From contig NC_135558.1 in the NCBI RefSeq assembly GCF_964340395.1, forward strand, positions 14,367,000-14,430,999: a DNA stretch of 64,000 nucleotides. Direction: 5' to 3'. This document shows, in pieces, positions 22,301-34,500 of the stretch; position 1 is the stretch's first letter, and each line of letters opens with the position of its first letter. The notes under the pieces were generated by a model. The model was not told the DNA's origin, searched no databases, and worked only from the letters and a program-made list of their open reading frames with translations. The stretch comes from Glandiceps talaboti (Eukaryota > Hemichordata > Enteropneusta > Spengelidae). The translations under genes were made by a program, and so were the position numbers.

Positions 22301-25300
22301 CCTCTTTCTTGTCTGGCTCTCCATAATCAACACACACTGTTGACGTTGCAAAAGATGCTTTTGCTGAAACTGGTCGTCTCCTAACAATGGGATGCGAAGT
22401 TCTAGTATACGATGATGTACTTGCATCACCAGCACTACCTGACATGGTTGTATCTGATGACATAGCAGACCTTGGCCTATGCCGAATCATTCGGTTTCTC
22501 CTACGAGGACTTTTTGGACTTTTAGGACTTCTGGGTGTGATAGCTACAGTAATGTTTCTGTCTTCTGCTATAGTTACAGTTGCCTTGGTAACATGGCTTT
22601 TAGGTGCACCATCTCGAAATCTACTGGATAATGCCACATCTGTGTACTTATCTGGATCATGGACAGGACTACTTTCAATATCAACATCGTTTGTTGTTGT
22701 TGCACCGTTCAGTAATCTTTGAATGATAGGGAGGAACGACAAAAATAAAGTCAAAGTTATGTTGAACAATGAAATTTGGAAAGATAATATGTTTGCACAA
22801 GTCCCTGAAACAACATTGTACACACATGAACTCATTCAATGTGTATAATAATACTGTCAGTTTTTATATAGCGCTTTCCCACTCTGCTCACAGCACTTTA
22901 CAATTATTACCCCTGGCATGGATTTATAGCGGCACATCGGCTTGTTACTCCCTCAACCCCTTGAGGAGCATACAACATACCAGTATACACTATGACAGTG
23001 AGGATTTTAAGCAGAACTCTCACATTTCATACCACTGCTTCTGAGAGTTAGACAGTAATCCTCGTCCAGTACAATAGGAACGTCAAACAACATGGGAGAA
23101 AGAGGATTAAACTTATGAGAATGTGAATCAAAGAGTTGGCTTTTTAAAAATTCTATCTTTCATTCATGTTCTTCCATCTTTCATTCATTCTCACCTTTCA
23201 GTATCCAGATCATCTTCATCACTATTACTATTATCTTTGCCAGTAGGAATGGAAAATGTGACAGGTTCTGGAGTTGGTCTTCGCAACAATAGTGTTCTTG
23301 GGGACTGAAATTATGGAAACGATTTTCATAAATGTTTAATATCAATATTTTTGAAAAGAAAGAAATGAAAATTGTCGCCAGAAAAACATAAAAATCAAAA
23401 TAACTACATCACTATGGTGCACATACATGTAGTTACATGTTGATTAGCATTCCCTGTCAATACAGGGTTGAACTCTACTTCATTGCATGTTTGAAGTTGA
23501 AAACCAAATGATGTGTCCAAAGAACTGTATACATATTACTGTTTAACGTAAATATCTGTTGATATTAGACAGTTCTGTGCATCTACATTGAGTGAATGTT
23601 TGCAAAAAACAGTAGTGTATGATATTAAATATATGTACTTCTGTATATCACACACTTCTGTTTTACACAAAGATTTTTCTAAGACACACTGTCCTGTATC
23701 TACACTCTTGATAAAAGTGGTACTACTAACAATCATACAATAACTGTTATTGTACCTGTTTAACATTTATTTCCTTGTAGCTATGTTTAGCCTCAGTTTC
23801 AGACTTCTCCTTTCTGTCCATCTCATCAAGATTCAACTTCAGGTCATCTTGGTCAGCTTGTTCATATTTTGTTTCAGTGGGATTTTCATCGCTTGTTTCA
23901 CCCCCTCCATTGATCATTCTCTCAATATCCGGGGATGCATTGGGAGGAGGAGGAGGTGCACTCACGGCATCTTCCTTGGCATAGGCAGCAGACAATTTAG
24001 CTGTGACAAAAATGTAATATATACCATCAATACTAATTTCCTTAATCTACAATGTCGTTTCTTTATCTTACAGTTGCAAAGTGTAGTCAGTTATGCTATA
24101 ATGCCATTGGCAACATTTGACACTCACTTGAAAACACAAATCCACATAGATATGAAACTAAATGAGTCTTATATATAAAATTTATTGAGATAAGGAAAAT
24201 AGTGCCTCAAGTTTGACTGTACAACTGTTAAAGCTTGTATACTTGATCACTGTCTGAACTAAATAGCCAGCATTTTGAGAACAACAGTAGCTCAGCTGAG
24301 ACATTGCCTTTTAATAATTAAGGGGTCTAGACACCAGCAGAGAGACCTAGATACCAGCAGACAGCCCTACATGCCAACCAGATGTAGAATTAAGGGTATA
24401 TTGTATTTATGCGGGTTAGTGCCCTTGGCAGATTTAACTCACCCACACCCTAAACTGGTGGATGGGTGGTAACCCGTGTACCCTATTTTTGTTGAGGCCA
24501 AAACCATGTCTAATATTTACTGTCAATGGTAATAAGATGTTCTTGCTCATGAATTATAGAGAATGGATAATGAGCTTTACGCCACTTCCACCAAACAACT
24601 TTCCACGGTATATGTTTTAAACCAATGTGTAGCCTTTATGACAAGACATCCGATTTCATACAACATGTCTTTTACATCAGAAAAAAAACGTGAACAACTG
24701 CTCAATGTTTAGAACAAAAGAAGGATAACTCCATAGTATATTCCTATATATGTCAAGTTGTAGATTGAAAAGATGGCTACAAACAAATGTATTTACCTAA
24801 ATTATGGACATTTGCATTTGGTTGACTATTGACAAATTCTTCCAGTGTATTTTCTATCTGTTCTTTGCTCAGTTGGTCCAAGTCCTCATGGGTGTTTGGT
24901 ATGGCTACCTCACCATCAGGGGCACCATATTGTACAGCCCCACTAGGAGGTCGTGATCTCGGATCATACCTCTCACCTTTCACTGGAAATGACAAAAAGA
25001 CATCTAGTCAGCTGTAATTAAATCTGTGCTGTACACTAGAGTACATCATGGAAATTCATGCGTTGTTTTGCCGGCAACTGACTGATACCTACTGTATAAC
25101 CAATAAATCAATTGCCAAAATCTTTCTTTATCATGACAACTTTATCGATAATAGAAGTAGTTGTACTGTATTTCTAATAGCTTAGAATTTCAATTGAAAG
25201 GAATGGTGCATATGACAAAACTGGAATTAACATAGAATACATTTCCACAGAACGATCGACAAGCATGATCATTTGTGCAAAATTAAAGCATACAACACAC

Positions 25301-28300
25301 AAACACTGCACAACTACACACATACCAGACCCTCTTACATATGCAAGTCATACACAAACACCTCTATTTGTCTATCAGCACCTACTCCAGTGTTTGCTGA
25401 TCCTTGATAAATCTGTTTAAAAATTCCCGATGTACATCGATATGATGATGTCATACTTCATCCTCACTTACTTACCTAGTATCAATGGACCTCTGTTTTC
25501 CATCAATGATCCTTGTTCATCAACTGCTGTCTGTCTTCCTGACTGTGAGCTTGGGCTGAGGGGAACCTTCCTCCCACTCCATGGCCGTCGACGTGAAGAA
25601 GCACTTTCTGGTCTGTGTAATCTTTCACCTTGTTGTCGTATCAGTTCAGGAATTGAAGAGTTACTACCCCTAATAATTGTACAAAGATAAGAAATTCAAA
25701 GCACCCAATAGCTGGAGCAATGTTTTTCACAATATTTTCTTATTTTTGATTATTTCATAATTTTTGTTTCTATTTTCAACTATTTGATCATGCCATAGTC
25801 ACTGAAACATGGTCAAATCCTATCGAGGAGCATCTCATGATCCACAATTTGTTAACAAACAAGTCATTGAGTCAATACTAGGATCAAGACTGTTTACATA
25901 CATGTACATCCAACTAGCCAGAGTACACAATACCATCAATATGCATATCATAACAGTATGATGAAAATCAGAAAGTTCAATACATGCACGTATTGGGATG
26001 ATATTTTATGGGGTTTTTTAACAGGGAAACCAAAGACAACATAGCCAGTCTACATACCAGTAATTTTGATACAATTTAATTTTTACATTTTATCATTGAA
26101 CCATAATTTAACAATGTAGCAGAAACTGTATTTTTCTGCTTTTGTAGTATAATAATGCTACATGTAGATCATTATCAAAATTTCATTTTGCACTGACTTA
26201 CATGTTTGTTGCAGTTTAACAACTTACCATGCTGTCTTTTGATAACTAAGTCTTGACAAAGGTGGTTCGGTATCAATTTCAGTATAGCTTTTCTTTCGTC
26301 GGTACACTTGAGCGCTTCTTGCTCTGGGTTTCAAGCTCTTGGTATCTGTAACTGTATTCCCCAGATTATACACAGATGTTTTGACCTGGTCCAGCTTTGT
26401 CAGAGAAACACTAGAGGCACTCAACCAGTCCTATGGAAGAAACATCACCAAAATATTAATAAATAATTTGTTGTGATCTTTCCTTTTTGACAATGGCGAT
26501 ACTTACTACACAGTAGCTGGATGATACATTAAATTTTTAACAGCGTTAGTCCAAAACTGTGGGATTATTTCACTTTTCTGGCGACATGGGAATTATACAG
26601 TATCATTATTTCTTGATTTCAGACCATCCCTGGGTCCCATAGTAACAGATGATTATTAATATATTGTTTTCAGCATGTTACTTGAGTATCTCTAACAGGC
26701 AAGTACTTCTCACTCAGAATCTTAATCCCCTGTCTAACTTATACAGATTTTCCTTGTTTACATCTCATATATGATGTAGTCTCTTGGTGTTAACTATAGT
26801 ACTGTAAACCTAGATGTTTTCACCACTTGAAAATTTTGCATTTTTGTAGTCTTCAGCTAGTTCTCAAAGACTAATTTTTTGCTAATCACCAGACTGGTAC
26901 ATAGTATTCATGTACAAGATGGCAATTTTAGTCACTACATATTTTTGGTGTTTTTGTTGGTCAGCAAAATAAGCGATAAATAAGTCTTTAGCAAAATTGT
27001 CCATGTTCACAGTAATTCATATCTGTGTACAAAACACACAAATCACAACCTATAGTAATATATGATATTTTGGTAGCTGAGTGACTCAGTCATTGTACAC
27101 AGACTGTAGTGGTAACTCAACCACAATAACAAATGTCAATAGTAAGCAAGTGACTGCACCCTTTCTGTTTGGTTACCAGTGTACTTTGTCAGTTTTGTGC
27201 TAGCAGTCAGCTTTGTGTAGGGCAAAACTGACTACATTGTACTAGTGACTGACACACCCATTCATTCACCTTACAGGTGCTATTCTATATTCTAGACACA
27301 ACCACTGTACATATATACACGAGGAACTAGAGAGATTGACAAATGGTAAATTGGTATACATGATAGATTTTGGACCATTCAAATGCTAGAAAACAAGACT
27401 ACATGTACATGACGATGTACATCAGATATTGAATCTAGCGTCTGTATTTTAACTGGATGTTTTTGAATAGTTTTGAAACCCCAGATATCATATTTTGTCT
27501 AAATTTGAAATGCATTTACAGGGGTTGGAATGAATCATTTAGTTGCTTGTCAACCATCTCCCGTAATACACCCATGCTCCAATCCTGGAATCATACAATC
27601 ATTTACCACAACTAATGCCATCATACCTTTTCTGGGAATAAATTAATATTACATTATGTTATGTTATGTTACGTTACATTATGTTACATTACAATACATT
27701 ACATCATAAAATACATTGTATATATATCAACCAAAAATGTTCACTGTACTTAAAAATGTTTCGCCTTTGTTAGAATTAAAACAATTTCAGAGCTACAATA
27801 TTTTATTAAAATTTGTGTTTCTAATTAATAAATATTATACGTTCAAAGTTTCATTAACATAAAATTCAGGCACTGGAAAAAAATATACTTTTGTACTCAT
27901 ATTGCGAAGAATTTTGTCTCTTCTATTTCACGTAGAGAGATTCCCAACAAGCAGCGAAATACAAAGACATGAGAAAATACAGACATGAAAAATATACCCT
28001 GAGACAAACAAACTGTGAACAATAAAATATACAAAAACTGATATGTGCAGAGGACTTTGGTATACACATGTAAACAATTATTGCTTTGTTTGCAATGCAT
28101 ATGTACATTCATAGTTCTGCTTACAAGTTACAGACAGAGTACAGGGACTTATGATTCTGACTGTCTTATCATAATCGCATCCTGACATATGCTCCCTCTG
28201 TAAAGCAGGACAACAAAATGCACTGCATTTGGTATCATGTTATACATGTACGCAGTTTTTTCCCCCAAAATAGCTTTTAAATCTCTGCAACCATATCAAG

Positions 28301-29486
28301 TTCACAAAACATTCAAATTATTCACAGTGCTAAATTTAAACACAAAGACTTCAATAGGGCAATGGTGTCATGGGGTTTATATTGCAGCTACATATGCAAG
28401 TCCAAACCTGTATCATGTATGGTTAGTCAGTCTGGTGTCAGAATGTCTAGTGATTTTATTATCACAGTATAAACATGATCACTGAATACAACACATGTCA
28501 AGTTACCATTCACTTGCTGTTTGATAAACTGCATATTCTATGTACATGTACACTAAGATAGTAAGATGACAATTGTTACATTTTGATAATTACGAAATGA
28601 TGTACTGCAACTAGATGCAGACATGCAGGTGCCAATGGTTTGATATCTGCATGGTGGCACTTTAGTTCGTTACAATTAGACAAAATGTTGCAAGGAACTT
28701 GCTATATATTTTACAGTGTAGAATGTGCATTTTCTTATTTGTTTGTTTGTGGTTGTAATCAACTTGTATCAAACAGAACCGGTGAATGGTAAATCGAAAT
28801 GGGCTGTACTAGTCAACATTACATGTGTCAATTTTATGTGTTGTGTGACACACAGGCACTTGAATCAATGTGTGTGGGGTTTTTTTTAATTGTATCGTTT
28901 TCACAACACAATTTTTAAAAAATCATACAGATTGATTCAAGTGCCGGTGGTGTGACATGGCCAACATAGAACATTTGTACAGTACGAGACTTTTAATTTT
29001 GACTCTTGACTCTCAGAGCATAAAAATTCTTGCACAGCTGTGACTTTTGCACTTTGTATTATTAGCAATAAAATCTATCTTTGCTACTTTGGTTGATTGT
29101 AGTGGTGCTTGAAGACGGTGGTAATAGGTACCTGAAAATGAAAATCTATTCCGTCCAAGCATAAACGTTGGAGAGAGTATCATGACGTCCCGTGGATGTA
29201 AAAGTACACCTGTTTCCGAGCAGGACGAGGTCGCAATGTTGCCAGGCGGACGTTAGTTACTGTGCAACAATTTATGCGACCCAGGGCTACATTTAACAGT
29301 CGATTCTCAACGTACACCCACCATTAACAAACCGACACCTACAGATGTAACAATTCCCCCTTACCCATTTCCAAACATTCAAGTGCTCGATCGAAGAAAG
29401 TAAAGTTCACATTCTAAAATTTATTTACTTACCCGACTCGCTATATTCCTTATCAATTCGTATCTTTCCAACTCCTTACGATTCAT
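16363..29486 (-). CDS. Unidentified 963-residue protein with seven RPxSA motifs (16 coding exons)
   Basis: Exons, 5' to 3' on the minus strand: 29433-29486 (ATG 29486), 26228-26430, 25476-25669, 24797-24982, 23756-24000, 23195-23304, 21795-22716, 21078-21224, 20594-20734, 19659-19729, 19360-19445, 18802-18905, 18236-18327, 17866-17937, 16951-17021, 16363-16556 (stop). All introns are GT-AG and all phases fit, giving 2892 nt. The protein is Ser/Arg/Pro-rich and mostly disordered. RPxSA occurs at residues 105-109, 411-415, 445-449, 631-635, 695-699, 723-727 and 744-748. A more ordered C-terminal part (EMQNLHEALLEKGVNVSVH; NHPEEWLGEVFTKYKLAEKA) leads to a short coiled coil and a Lys/Arg-rich tail (RKKKKVVKKRRHKR). 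I do not recognise a named family. Basic RPxSA-type repeats and the head-to-head TTC16 neighbour suggest a microtubule or cilium role, which is inference. The gene structure itself is well supported. Confidence 0.85.
17115..17319. mobile_element. Foldback MITE with 8-bp target duplication, in an intron of the RPxSA gene
   Basis: Inverted repeats of about 55 bp start TAGATTGTCGACAGTCGCTC at 17123 and end with its near complement at 17310. The inner arms are CTAAACTTAAGTC / GACTTAAGTTTAG. The direct repeat GTTCACTT flanks it at 17115-17122 and 17312-17319. It lies between the exons 16951-17021 and 17866-17937. Confidence 0.85.
22838..23075. repeat. Dispersed repeat with TATATAGCGCTTT motif
   Basis: Contains TTTTTATATAGCGCTTTCCC ... 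CAGCACTTTACAATTATTACCC, a wording common in dispersed repeats of aquatic animals. It lies in the intron between exons 21795-22716 and 23195-23304. No second copy was found in the window, so the call rests on recall. Confidence 0.3.
27651..27712. repeat. (TTATG/TTACA)n simple repeat
   Basis: Pentamer-like array ATTATGTTATGTTATGTTAC followed by TTACATTACAATACATTACA in intron 1 of the RPxSA gene. Confidence 0.8.
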
Positions 29487-29990
29487 GTTTGGTATTGTTT
29501 CGCACAAATACTAATAACCCGCCATGACTAAATCCTACTAACAGTCTGCTACGATATCAAATTAATGATAATTCGAGAATGCCTTTCCATGTAACCCTAT
29601 ATTTCTACACTTTCCAGCTTCTGTCAACAGTTCGCCATCTTTCAATTTTCTTGTTATTTTGAGGCCACCCAAGTTAGCACAATAGAAAACATATTATTTT
29701 ATCACCTTTCAAATAATGGTAAATAATGTAACGATCTGGTAACACCACATTTTATTTTATGTGTTATAGTGACCACACTATTGGATTATAATCCTACATA
29801 ACTTTTTACGAGCACAGCAACATCTTTATTGAATAAATCACCCACGATGCCTATCCCCTATGACGTTTTAGTAACTACAAATCTATATAAACTTATAGGG
29901 CTTCAATCATCTCTATTTTCAAACTCTTGGTGGCAGTATAATCGTCATGCGCACTGTGCGAAGTTCTCCATGGAAATGAAAACAATCAAC
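29487..29990. promoter_or_regulatory. Shared head-to-head promoter interval (RPxSA gene / TTC16)
   Basis: About 0.5 kb separates the minus-strand ATG at 29486 from ATGGCGTCTCGCAGG at 29991, which probably lies in the first, non-coding exon of TTC16. Two donors are available there (CAG|GTTG at 30005 and AAG|GTAG at 30014). Splicing either one to the acceptor at 31499-31500 puts a stop right after a short upstream ORF, so translation should start at 31515. No TATA box or clear RFX X-box was found. Confidence 0.4.
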
Positions 29991-31031
29991 ATGGCGTCTC
30001 GCAGGTTGAAAAGGTAGTTGTCCTGGTTTCCTGTGAGTATATACATATATGCATGAATCAGTGTGTTTTGTTGTAAGGAAAGTGATAAATTGAGGAAACT
30101 CTAATTTAGTCTTTAATATCCGAAACCGATCTTTCAGCAAAGCCGCGCGTGGATGGGAATGAACGTTGAGAGAGTGCTGATCCGGGATACAATTTGATAT
30201 TTGAACTGTCTGACAGATAACACAATAATTAATGTTTAGACAATGCGCCGTATTCAGTGTCTTTGAATACAGACACTCGACGCAATCAGCACAGTTTTTC
30301 CATTCTGCGATGACGTGAATCTGCATTATATTTTTTTATTGCATAGCAGGTCATGTGACTATTTTGGTTTTATTTCAACACAAGTCCAAGTTACTTAACG
30401 CCAAATTCAACAAGTTGTTTGTCTTCAAACTAATCAGGGAAGTATCATTTGATAACATCCCTGGCCCCTCCCACCCTCAACTATTTGAGGGAATCAACTG
30501 GATGCACCATGAAATGATTTTGAGGTGGCATTTTATGAAAACTAGTCAAATTTGAGTGTTTTGACGAAATGATGTTTCACGAAAAATAATGATTTCGTTA
30601 AAACAAGTACTTTAAGCTTTGATTTTATTTTGATACGGAGATTTTTTTTTGAGCAGCCACCTGTTGCTTCACAATCATGATATATACCAAAGATTATTAT
30701 AAGTTATTTGTACTAACCAAACACACCAATCTCGCTATCTGTAACCCAATTTTCTTCTTCTCCATTTTCATGTTGTCCTTCAGTGTTTTAGATGAGAGAG
30801 GTCACTGTAAGGGGATTCATAAAAGTGTGTGTGGGGGGGGGGGGAGACTATTGTGTAGTGCTGTCATTTTGCATTTAAAATTTCATCATGTGTTGTACAT
30901 TTGAACTTGATAATTTGATAAAGAATATCAGCGATTTAGAGTAGTGTGAACTAAAAGCTGGACCAGAATAGTGTAAGTGTACACATGTAGACATTAAAGA
31001 CAGAATTCATAGTCAATTTTACCTGAACCAT

Positions 31032-31061
31032 AGACCCTCTCCATGTGGAGGGTCTATGCCT
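31032..31061. other. Perfect short hairpin in TTC16 intron 1
   Basis: CATAGACCCTC and GAGGGTCTATG are exact complements around an 8-base loop. It stands alone and its function is unknown. Confidence 0.6.
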
Positions 31062-31514
31062 GAACATATTAAATATAACTCCCTATGGTTTAAATTGGTA
31101 TTTTCAAATTTTCTATTAAAGGGACATATCCTATAAATATTTGAAGTTTCTTTACAATCTAAAACAAAGTATATATGTCATTTGTGTAAATAAAAATATT
31201 AACCCAGTTAACTTAGTTCATATGATAATAATCACCTTTCTGATTGCTCGGCCGTAAAAAAAATTATATTTAATTTATTTCAACTATTAGTATCTGTCTA
31301 TTCAGTTATTTACATCTCTCAACTTATATACATGTACATTCTAACAATTTTTGGTGACCTTCAAATGTTATTAACTTTTTTTTTGGTCAACTACTAGTTT
31401 ATTTAGATTTGAGATGTGTGACATTTTATAGTAAAATGAATTACCTAAGTTTTGTACTATTATTTCTGATTACTCATGAGCTATTTCTGTTTGTTTTAGA
31501 TAACAGATGTAAAG

Positions 31515-34500
31515 ATGGCAGAACAGAATGATGGGGAAGCAGTGGAAGGTGGGATGACGGACTCAGGTTTGTTTGATTGCATGGAGACTGAGGAAGGTCA
31601 TCCTGATCAGAATCAGGTTGCTAGCAGCGGAGATGATGTAGAATTGCCAAATAATGGATCCCAAGAACTGACAAACCCCCCTCAATCATCAGACAAGGAA
31701 GATTTGGATAATGGAAGCAAAGATGGGGTGGTACAAGAGAATGTTTACTTAGAAACAGGGGGGAACGATGAGAGTCCGAACCCCCAGGACACAGATGCCG
31801 ATAGAGACAATGCCAAAGAAGAGGGGAGGAGTGAACAAGATGGCCAAAAGATTGATGGAAGTGAACTTGACAATGAGTCCACTGACAATGCCAAAAGTAG
31901 AGATTGCTCTGATGATAATGGAAATCAGGCAGATGAGAAAACTGGAGAAACTGGTAGAGAGATGAAGGAGAGAAATGAAGCTGCTGAGTCTGGAATGATG
32001 AATGAAAGAATGCCAGCTGACGGTGAAGAGTTTCAGGAAGAGGACATAGCGACAGAAACTCAGAATTTAGTATCTGAGGCAATGGACGCTGCTGAGAAGA
32101 ACTGTGATGAAATAGATGCTGTTTTTGCTGCTAATAATGGAAATGTACAGCAAGATGAGCTAGGAAATGACAACATCTCAGCTGAAGAACCGACAGAGTC
32201 ACTTACACAAAACACAGAGACAGAAACAACTGAAGTTCAAAAAGATCTTAAGACTGCAAACGAACAACAAGCAAGTAAAGGTCATGACCTCCAAACTCAA
32301 AATGAGACAGACTTTGCTGATCAAAGAACACTTAGTGAGAAATCTGAAAGTTTGAGCAGGAAAGATTCCCAGAGTGCCAAAAGTGTGAAGTTCGCTGATG
32401 AAACTCCGCAGGAGGAGAAAAGAAACGAGACAGAGGATGAGGATAGACAGGTTGCTAAATTTGAAAGATATGAATTTGAGGGGAGGGAAGGTAGTGGGGA
32501 TGAAACTGGTGAGGAAGAGGAAGAGGAGGAGGAAGATCAAGGAGAGGTAAGTTTGAGAACAAATGATCCAGCAGTATACATGTACTTGTCATTACTAACC
32601 GCAATTTACACTTATTGAGACTGAAAGATCCAGAGCAAACGAATGATACTATGAAAGGGTTCAAAAACTGTATTGGCAGAATATTCGCCGAGAGCTTAAA
32701 CACTGAAACCATAAGTGTTCACTGTACTGGTCCAAACTTAAATGAGCTTCCATTGGAGCGCTTCATGTGACAGGTATCCTCCCTCCTCGAGAAAGATCCA
32801 TCACTGTTTGTACCTCTGTAACCATAAGCTAAACATGAGTGGTTATCGAAAGAGTGTACACAGCAATGAATCTCTCAGTTCAGAACTTATTGTGATTCAT
32901 CCAAAAGTATTATTTCCCTATATAGTTTTTTAGTTTAGCAACTATTGAATTACAAACACAGACATGGTGTATGCTGATTTGCAGGGGCACAAGAAGTTTA
33001 TGTGTTTTGGGGATATAATTTTTTGTGTGCATACTAAGGCCTAAAAAGAAATTGTTTGGTTCTGGTTACCCAACCCCACCTAGTTTTTTTACTCTGACCA
33101 TAAACTGTTTTTTTTTTTCTTTATGTATTTGAGAAAAAAATAATAAAATTGCGAAAATTGTGAATTTAAGAAATAGTGGACACGGAAACTGACATCAACA
33201 GTTACTTTAAAAGACAATATAAAACTGTTCTTCCAATCTGTAATGGTTGTACATGTAATGAGAAGAAACCTATAACACAGAGACCATATGGAAAACAACA
33301 GAAAACATAACTACCTGAAGTAGACACTCACACATGAAAAAAAATTATCTAAAAAAAAAAATAATAAAATAAAAAATGTACCTACCCCACCTATTCTAAA
33401 ATTGAGGGTAATCAGAACCACACAATTTTATTGTTAGGCCTAATATGGTATTCACAGTATTCTAATTACTGAGGTGTAAATGAAGTGCAGAAAACTCTTC
33501 GAAAGAAATAATTCCAATATTTGACTGTTCGTTACTCCTTAAATACAAATTAGACTTCATTGTAATAAACATTTCACTCTAAATAAATGAAATAATGATG
33601 TCAATACGCCACCTGTGAAGATGTCTCCACTATGTCCAAAAGCGCCCTCGTTCATGAAAGAGGTGTATAACACCTGTGACTTCAGAGTAAAGTAGATGAA
33701 AGCAGTTGAGTGTCACAGACAGCAATCAGTCTTACCTTTGTATCAGTTGCAGTTCAAACCTTTCTATTGTCAACATCAAATGTTGAAAAATAGTGTTGAT
33801 GACTAAGAAAAGTAAATTTAATCAATATTATTAAAACAATGCAGGTTTATTAGGAAGTACTTGTCTTCAAATAGGCATAAATCTGCTCATATGTAAAAAG
33901 AACATGTAGAAGAAAATTTTATAAAATAAATGTGATCACACACAGTTGTGTAATTACCGGTAGTATAAATTAGGTACATGTAGTATGGTAGCGTTTTTAG
34001 CTCCTGTATGTGAGCTGATGTCGTGACGATGTCTGTCTGTCTGTCTGTCTGTCTGTGCAGAAATGTTGTTACACTGATATCTCAAAAGTACTGAAGTTAA
34101 TGTTCTGCAATTTACTATGTGGCATTTGTCAGGCTGTTGTATAATGATGAAATATGAAGTAAGTTTATGACATTCTGAAGGAGTTACATGTATAAATTTG
34201 AAAAAAGTGAATTTTTTCTGACAGCATCTATTTAATGACGTCGATGTACACTGTTCTCATTTGATTTTTCTGCATATTATTTCAGACACCAGTGTCTCCA
34301 ACCATGGGTCTATTTCAAACTGCTGTCAGTGAAGAGAAGATTGAGGAAGCCAAACACAGGAAGGCATCAGTTATCGATAAAGAAGCCTTCGCTGTGGATT
34401 TGTTTGGTAGAAGTGAAGTTGAAAAAGAAACCATGGAGGAAGTTATAGAGAACAAAGCACAGGAACAGTATGTATTAAGTTATGTGGAATATACTGTCAT

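Noticed and set aside
22387-22722. 111-residue plus-strand frame with hydrophobic segments
   Set aside because: Antisense shadow of the large exon 21795-22716 of the RPxSA gene.
29231-29275. GTTGCC half-site resembling an RFX X-box near the divergent promoter
   Set aside because: The second half-site is not at the correct spacing; a half-site alone is expected by chance.
29919-30326. 135-residue minus-strand open frame overlapping the shared promoter
   Set aside because: No domain or compositional signal. It would have to run through the TTC16 5' exon region antisense, and no splice partners were found.
31621-32540. Minus-strand frames (153 and 113 residues) over TTC16 exon 1
   Set aside because: Antisense shadows of the acidic coding exon; Leu/Phe/His-rich composition follows from Glu/Asp codons.
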